Assembly: GCA_900544435.1 (NCBI GenBank)
Contig: UQVG01000093.1
Coordinates: 1-7,503 of the forward strand
DNA: 7,503 bases
Direction of reading: 5' to 3'
DNA from: an uncultured Erysipelotrichaceae bacterium
GTDB lineage: Bacteria > Bacillota_I > Bacilli_A > Erysipelotrichales > Coprobacillaceae
In this document: positions 5,203-7,503 of the stretch, piece after piece
Numbering within the stretch: position 1 is the first letter of the stretch
Layout of the letters: each line of letters starts with the position of its first letter
Notes under the pieces: generated by a model
The model's database searches: none
What the model was told of the DNA's origin: nothing
The model's input: the letters and a program-made list of their open reading frames with translations, nothing else
Position numbers and translations under genes: made by a program

Positions 5203-6723
5203 TTACTCCTTCAATAAATTTATTTCTTTCAAATAATTTCTCGCAACTTCTCTTGGTTCTTTTCCTTGACTTTCTACTAAATCATTCATCTTTGCCATTT
5301 GTAAATCATCTATTTTATAAGCTAATTGATTCAAAACCTTCTTTAATTCAGGATGATCTTTTAAAACTTCACTTCTTACAACATTTCCACATAAATAAGA
5401 AGGATAAAAATGTTGATCATCTTCTAAAACAACAATTTGATCATTAGAAAGTTGTCCATCTGTCGTAAAGATTGTCATCACATCAACTTGACCTTGATTA
5501 ATTGCTTGATATTTTAAACCAATATCCATATCCATTGTTGCTTTAAATTGATAATTATATGTTTTACATAAAGCATCATAACCATCTTCTCTTTCAAAAA
5601 AATCATACTCTGCACCAAATGTTAATTGACTTGCAATAGCACTTAAATCAGAATAAGTTTTAATATCATACTTTTCAGCAATTTCTTTTCTAATAGCTAA
5701 ACCATATGTATTATTAAAACCATACATACCACACCATTGTAGATTTCTTTTTTGATACTCTTTTTGAAGTTCATCAAATTGACTTTCAAAATATGTTCCT
5801 TTTTTCTTTAAAACAGCATTCCATCCAGTTCCAGTATATTCGGGATAAAGATCAAATTCACCTTTTTCAATAGCAGGTTCAATATTAGAAGTTCCACCAC
5901 CAACACCTTGTGTAACTTCTACATTTAAATCAGTTTCTTGTTCGATATAAATATCTAACATTTCACCTAATATATATTGTTCTGTCATTGGTTTTGTTGC
6001 AATTTTAATTGTTTCTTTTTGAGGTTTTACTAAAAGACCTGCAAAAATAGAAATTATTAAAACAATTAAAATGATTGCTTTTTTATTGATTTTTTTTGAA
6101 TGATGTTGAATCCTTTTTTCAACGATTGCAAACAGACCATCTACAATTAATGCAAGCAAAGCAATAAGTAAACTTCCTACTAGTGTCATTGCTGTATTAT
6201 TCGTTGTAATTCCTCGATAGATGGCTACCCCTAAACCTCCTGCACCAATAAAAGAAGCAATTCCTGCAAGAGCAATCGTCATAATAGCCATACTTCTAAT
6301 TCCTGCCATAATTACTGGAAGAGCTAAAGGAAACTTTATTTTCCACAAAACTTGAAAACGTGTACTTCCTAAACCTGTCGCTGCTTCAATCATCTTTTTA
6401 TCGACTTGTTCCATTCCGGTATAGGTATTTTTTACCATTGGTAAAAGAGCATAGATGACAAGTGCAATAATAGCTGTTGTATTTCCAACTCCCGAAAGGG
6501 GAATTAAAAATCCTAACATTGAAATAGAGGGAATAGTATAAACAAAATTGATAATACTCATGAATGGTTTTGAGATTTTTTTATACTCACTCATGAATAT
6601 TCCAATTAAACCTCCTATTAAAATAGCTAAAACAATACTTATAAAAGAAATTTGTAAATGTTGATATAAAAGATTTATAAAGAATTCTTTTCTTTGAATA
6701 AATAATTGAACTATTTCTAACAT
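5203..6723 (-). CDS. fused ABC permease / substrate-binding protein (OpuB/OpuC/EgtU superfamily)
   Basis: The 506-residue protein joins two importer subunits. Residues 1 to about 205 form the membrane part, with the ATPase-coupling EAA loop (EAATGLGSTRFQVLWKIKFP, 113-132). A further helix (about 215-233) then tethers a type II periplasmic-type binding domain (about 236-506), which is why no lipobox is needed. GVGGGTSN, GEFDLYPEYTGTGWN and the later IFTTDGQLS are typical of binding proteins for betaine, choline, carnitine or ergothioneine. The start at 6723 is chosen because AGGAG lies about seven bases before it; an upstream in-frame ATG at 6756 lacks such a site. Its first seven bases overlap the stop of the flavin/ferredoxin gene. 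The domain order, the length and the CBS-free partner ATPase also fit the ergothioneine importer EgtUV, but ligand residues cannot be confirmed by eye. Confidence 0.9.
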   Translation of the reverse strand: MLEIVQLFIQRKEFFINLLYQHLQISFISIVLAILIGGLIGIFMSEYKKISKPFMSIINFVYTIPSISMLGFLIPLSGVGNTTAIIALVIYALLPMVKNTYTGMEQVDKKMIEAATGLGSTRFQVLWKIKFPLALPVIMAGIRSMAIMTIALAGIASFIGAGGLGVAIYRGITTNNTAMTLVGSLLIALLALIVDGLFAIVEKRIQHHSKKINKKAIILIVLIISIFAGLLVKPQKETIKIATKPMTEQYILGEMLDIYIEQETDLNVEVTQGVGGGTSNIEPAIEKGEFDLYPEYTGTGWNAVLKKKGTYFESQFDELQKEYQKRNLQWCGMYGFNNTYGLAIRKEIAEKYDIKTYSDLSAIASQLTFGAEYDFFEREDGYDALCKTYNYQFKATMDMDIGLKYQAINQGQVDVMTIFTTDGQLSNDQIVVLEDDQHFYPSYLCGNVVRSEVLKDHPELKKVLNQLAYKIDDLQMAKMNDLVESQGKEPREVARNYLKEINLLKE

Positions 6724-7319
6724 GATTTTCTCCTTTCTATTGCTTGTACAGGACATTTTTCATAACATAATCCACAATGTAAACAATGTTCTTGTTGAAT
6801 TTGATAATTTGAAATACATTGTTGTGGACAATTCTTTTGACATAAGCCACATTGAATACATTGATTACTAATGATAAAACCTTTAGGTTTTATCTCTTTA
6901 TTCATTGCAAAACTTTCTCTATAAATAGGTTCTTTCCCTAAATCAAAGAATTCTAGTTCACCTTCTTCAAGACAAAAGGCTTCTAAAATATAACGACTCT
7001 CATTTGGATAAACATTATTCATTGATAAATTATGTTTAAAAATACGATCTATCCAATATTTTTGATTTTCTAATCGTTTAACAGGTCCATTTAAACGAAC
7101 CATTTGGTACTCTTCATTCATTCCTGTAATTGCAACATATGGATGATTTTTTAATTGTTTATAAAAATCTTTTCCTCTTGCTGTACAAAAATATAATTTA
7201 TTATCTTCAACCAACATCACATCTATAATTCTTACTTGTGGTTGATTCTTTTCATCAACGGTTGCAAAAGCAACATCTTTGATTTCTCTTAAAATATTTA
7301 AACAAGTTGAAACATTCAT
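6717..7319 (-). CDS. FMN-binding split-barrel (PNPOx-like) / two-[4Fe-4S] ferredoxin fusion, copy 2
   Basis: This 200-residue paralogue of the protein at 3472-4065 aligns along its whole length. The split barrel includes AFATVDEKNQPQVRIIDVML, YFCTARGKDFYKQL and NVYPNESRYILEAFCL. Two [4Fe-4S] motifs follow (C154/C157/C160/C164-P and C179/C182/C185/C189-P), ending in CPVQAIER. The ATG at 7319 has GGAGG (around 7332-7328) at good spacing; the longer in-frame start at 7382 adds 21 unsupported residues and would run through the promoter region. It leads the transporter operon, and its stop overlaps the permease start by seven bases. A role in reducing the imported compound, or in defending against a related redox stress, would suit the context, but the reaction is unknown. 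The two copies have clearly diverged, so this is not a recent duplication. Confidence 0.85.
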   Translation of the reverse strand: MNVSTCLNILREIKDVAFATVDEKNQPQVRIIDVMLVEDNKLYFCTARGKDFYKQLKNHPYVAITGMNEEYQMVRLNGPVKRLENQKYWIDRIFKHNLSMNNVYPNESRYILEAFCLEEGELEFFDLGKEPIYRESFAMNKEIKPKGFIISNQCIQCGLCQKNCPQQCISNYQIQQEHCLHCGLCYEKCPVQAIERRKSC

Positions 7320-7344
7320 TGTTGTGCCTCCTTTTTCGTTTTTC

Positions 7345-7350
7345 ATTATA
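7345..7350 (-). promoter_or_regulatory. possible -10 box of the transporter operon
   Basis: On the minus strand TATAAT (7350-7345) lies about 25 bases before the ATG at 7319, so transcription would begin near 7338, just before the GGAGG site. The -35 region 17 bases away is only a T-rich CTTTTT. A weak promoter of this sort could depend on a protein bound at the palindromes immediately upstream. Confidence 0.4.
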
Positions 7351-7377
7351 ATTTCATTTCTAATAAAAAAAAGTACG

Positions 7378-7413
7378 CACAATATTGTGGTATAGTTACC
7401 ATTTGGTAACCAA
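7378..7413. promoter_or_regulatory. adjacent palindromic operators upstream of the transporter operon
   Basis: CACAATATTGTG (7378-7389) is a perfect 12-base palindrome. It is followed by an array of alternating TGGTA/TACCA half-sites (7388-7413) centred on GTTACCATTTGGTAAC (7395-7410), which has perfect 7-bp arms, and TTGGTAACCAA (7403-7413). The cluster sits just upstream of the possible minus-strand promoter and between two divergent starts, which is where a regulator's operator is expected. The half-site differs from the AGTAT type upstream of the other operon, so a different regulator is likely. Confidence 0.6.
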
Positions 7414-7500
7414 TAGTAGTATTTAAAGTTATTTTCAATTATAAAAAGTTTTTTTAAGCATTTTATAGAAGATACATATTTTTTAGTTAGGAAAGAAAAA

Positions 7501-7503
7501 ATG
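7501..7503 (+). CDS. possible start codon of a divergent gene, cut by the window edge
   Basis: The window ends on an ATG preceded by AGGAAAG at about seven bases, a modest ribosome binding site. Only one codon is visible, so nothing can be said of the product from sequence. By analogy with the other operon, a divergent regulator would be expected here. Between the operator cluster and this codon (7414-7500) I see only AT-rich leader sequence without a clear promoter. Confidence 0.3.

Noticed and set aside
5253..5447. 64-codon + strand reading frame
   Set aside because: It is antisense to the substrate-binding domain and has no ribosome binding site or recognisable motif.

Overview
The window is very AT-rich, and its Shine-Dalgarno sites (AAAGGAGG, AAGGAG, GGAGG), compact intergenic gaps and gene content point to a low-GC Firmicute. 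The protein style (Rpn-type remnant, HxlR regulator, fused permease/binding protein, class M sirtuin) fits gut Erysipelotrichia or related Bacilli best. That placement is inference; no rRNA or other phylogenetic marker is present.

Layout. (1) Positions 1-440 hold a small unrecognised + strand gene and a strong bidirectional terminator. (2) Positions 435-1886 are an eroded strip. It holds the C-terminal remnant of an Rpn-type (PD-(D/E)XK) protein with an in-frame stop, a DUF3592-like membrane protein that seems to have lost its second membrane helix through a one-base frameshift, an IS-like end, a long hairpin, a composite inverted repeat, and a 29-codon start of what looks like an AlbA_2-type gene. 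(3) Positions 1887-4065, minus strand, form a tight three-gene operon: a split-barrel flavin-binding/ferredoxin fusion, a zinc-dependent macrodomain ADP-ribosyl hydrolase, and a class M sirtuin ADP-ribosyltransferase. (4) Positions 4146-4475, + strand, encode a one-cysteine HxlR regulator transcribed divergently from that operon, with two palindromes between them. (5) Positions 4466-7319, minus strand, form a second tight operon: a paralogous split-barrel/ferredoxin protein, a fused ABC permease/substrate-binding protein of the OpuB/OpuC/EgtU superfamily, and its ATPase. (6) Positions 7320-7503 are a divergent control region with two adjacent palindromic elements, ending on an ATG that may start another + strand gene.

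How it may work together. The sirtuin and the macrodomain are a writer and an eraser of protein ADP-ribosylation. In the characterised staphylococcal and streptococcal systems they act on a lipoylated GcvH-like carrier encoded beside them. No such carrier or lipoate ligase lies in this window; a putative flavin/iron-sulfur protein heads the operon instead. A second copy of that protein heads the transporter operon just upstream. The hxlR gene sits backwards between the two operons, its terminator is buried in the 3' end of the ATPase gene, and no minus-strand terminator is visible there. Transporter transcripts could therefore run antisense through hxlR into the ADP-ribosylation operon. A thiol- or redox-responsive regulon is a reasonable hypothesis, not a demonstrated fact.
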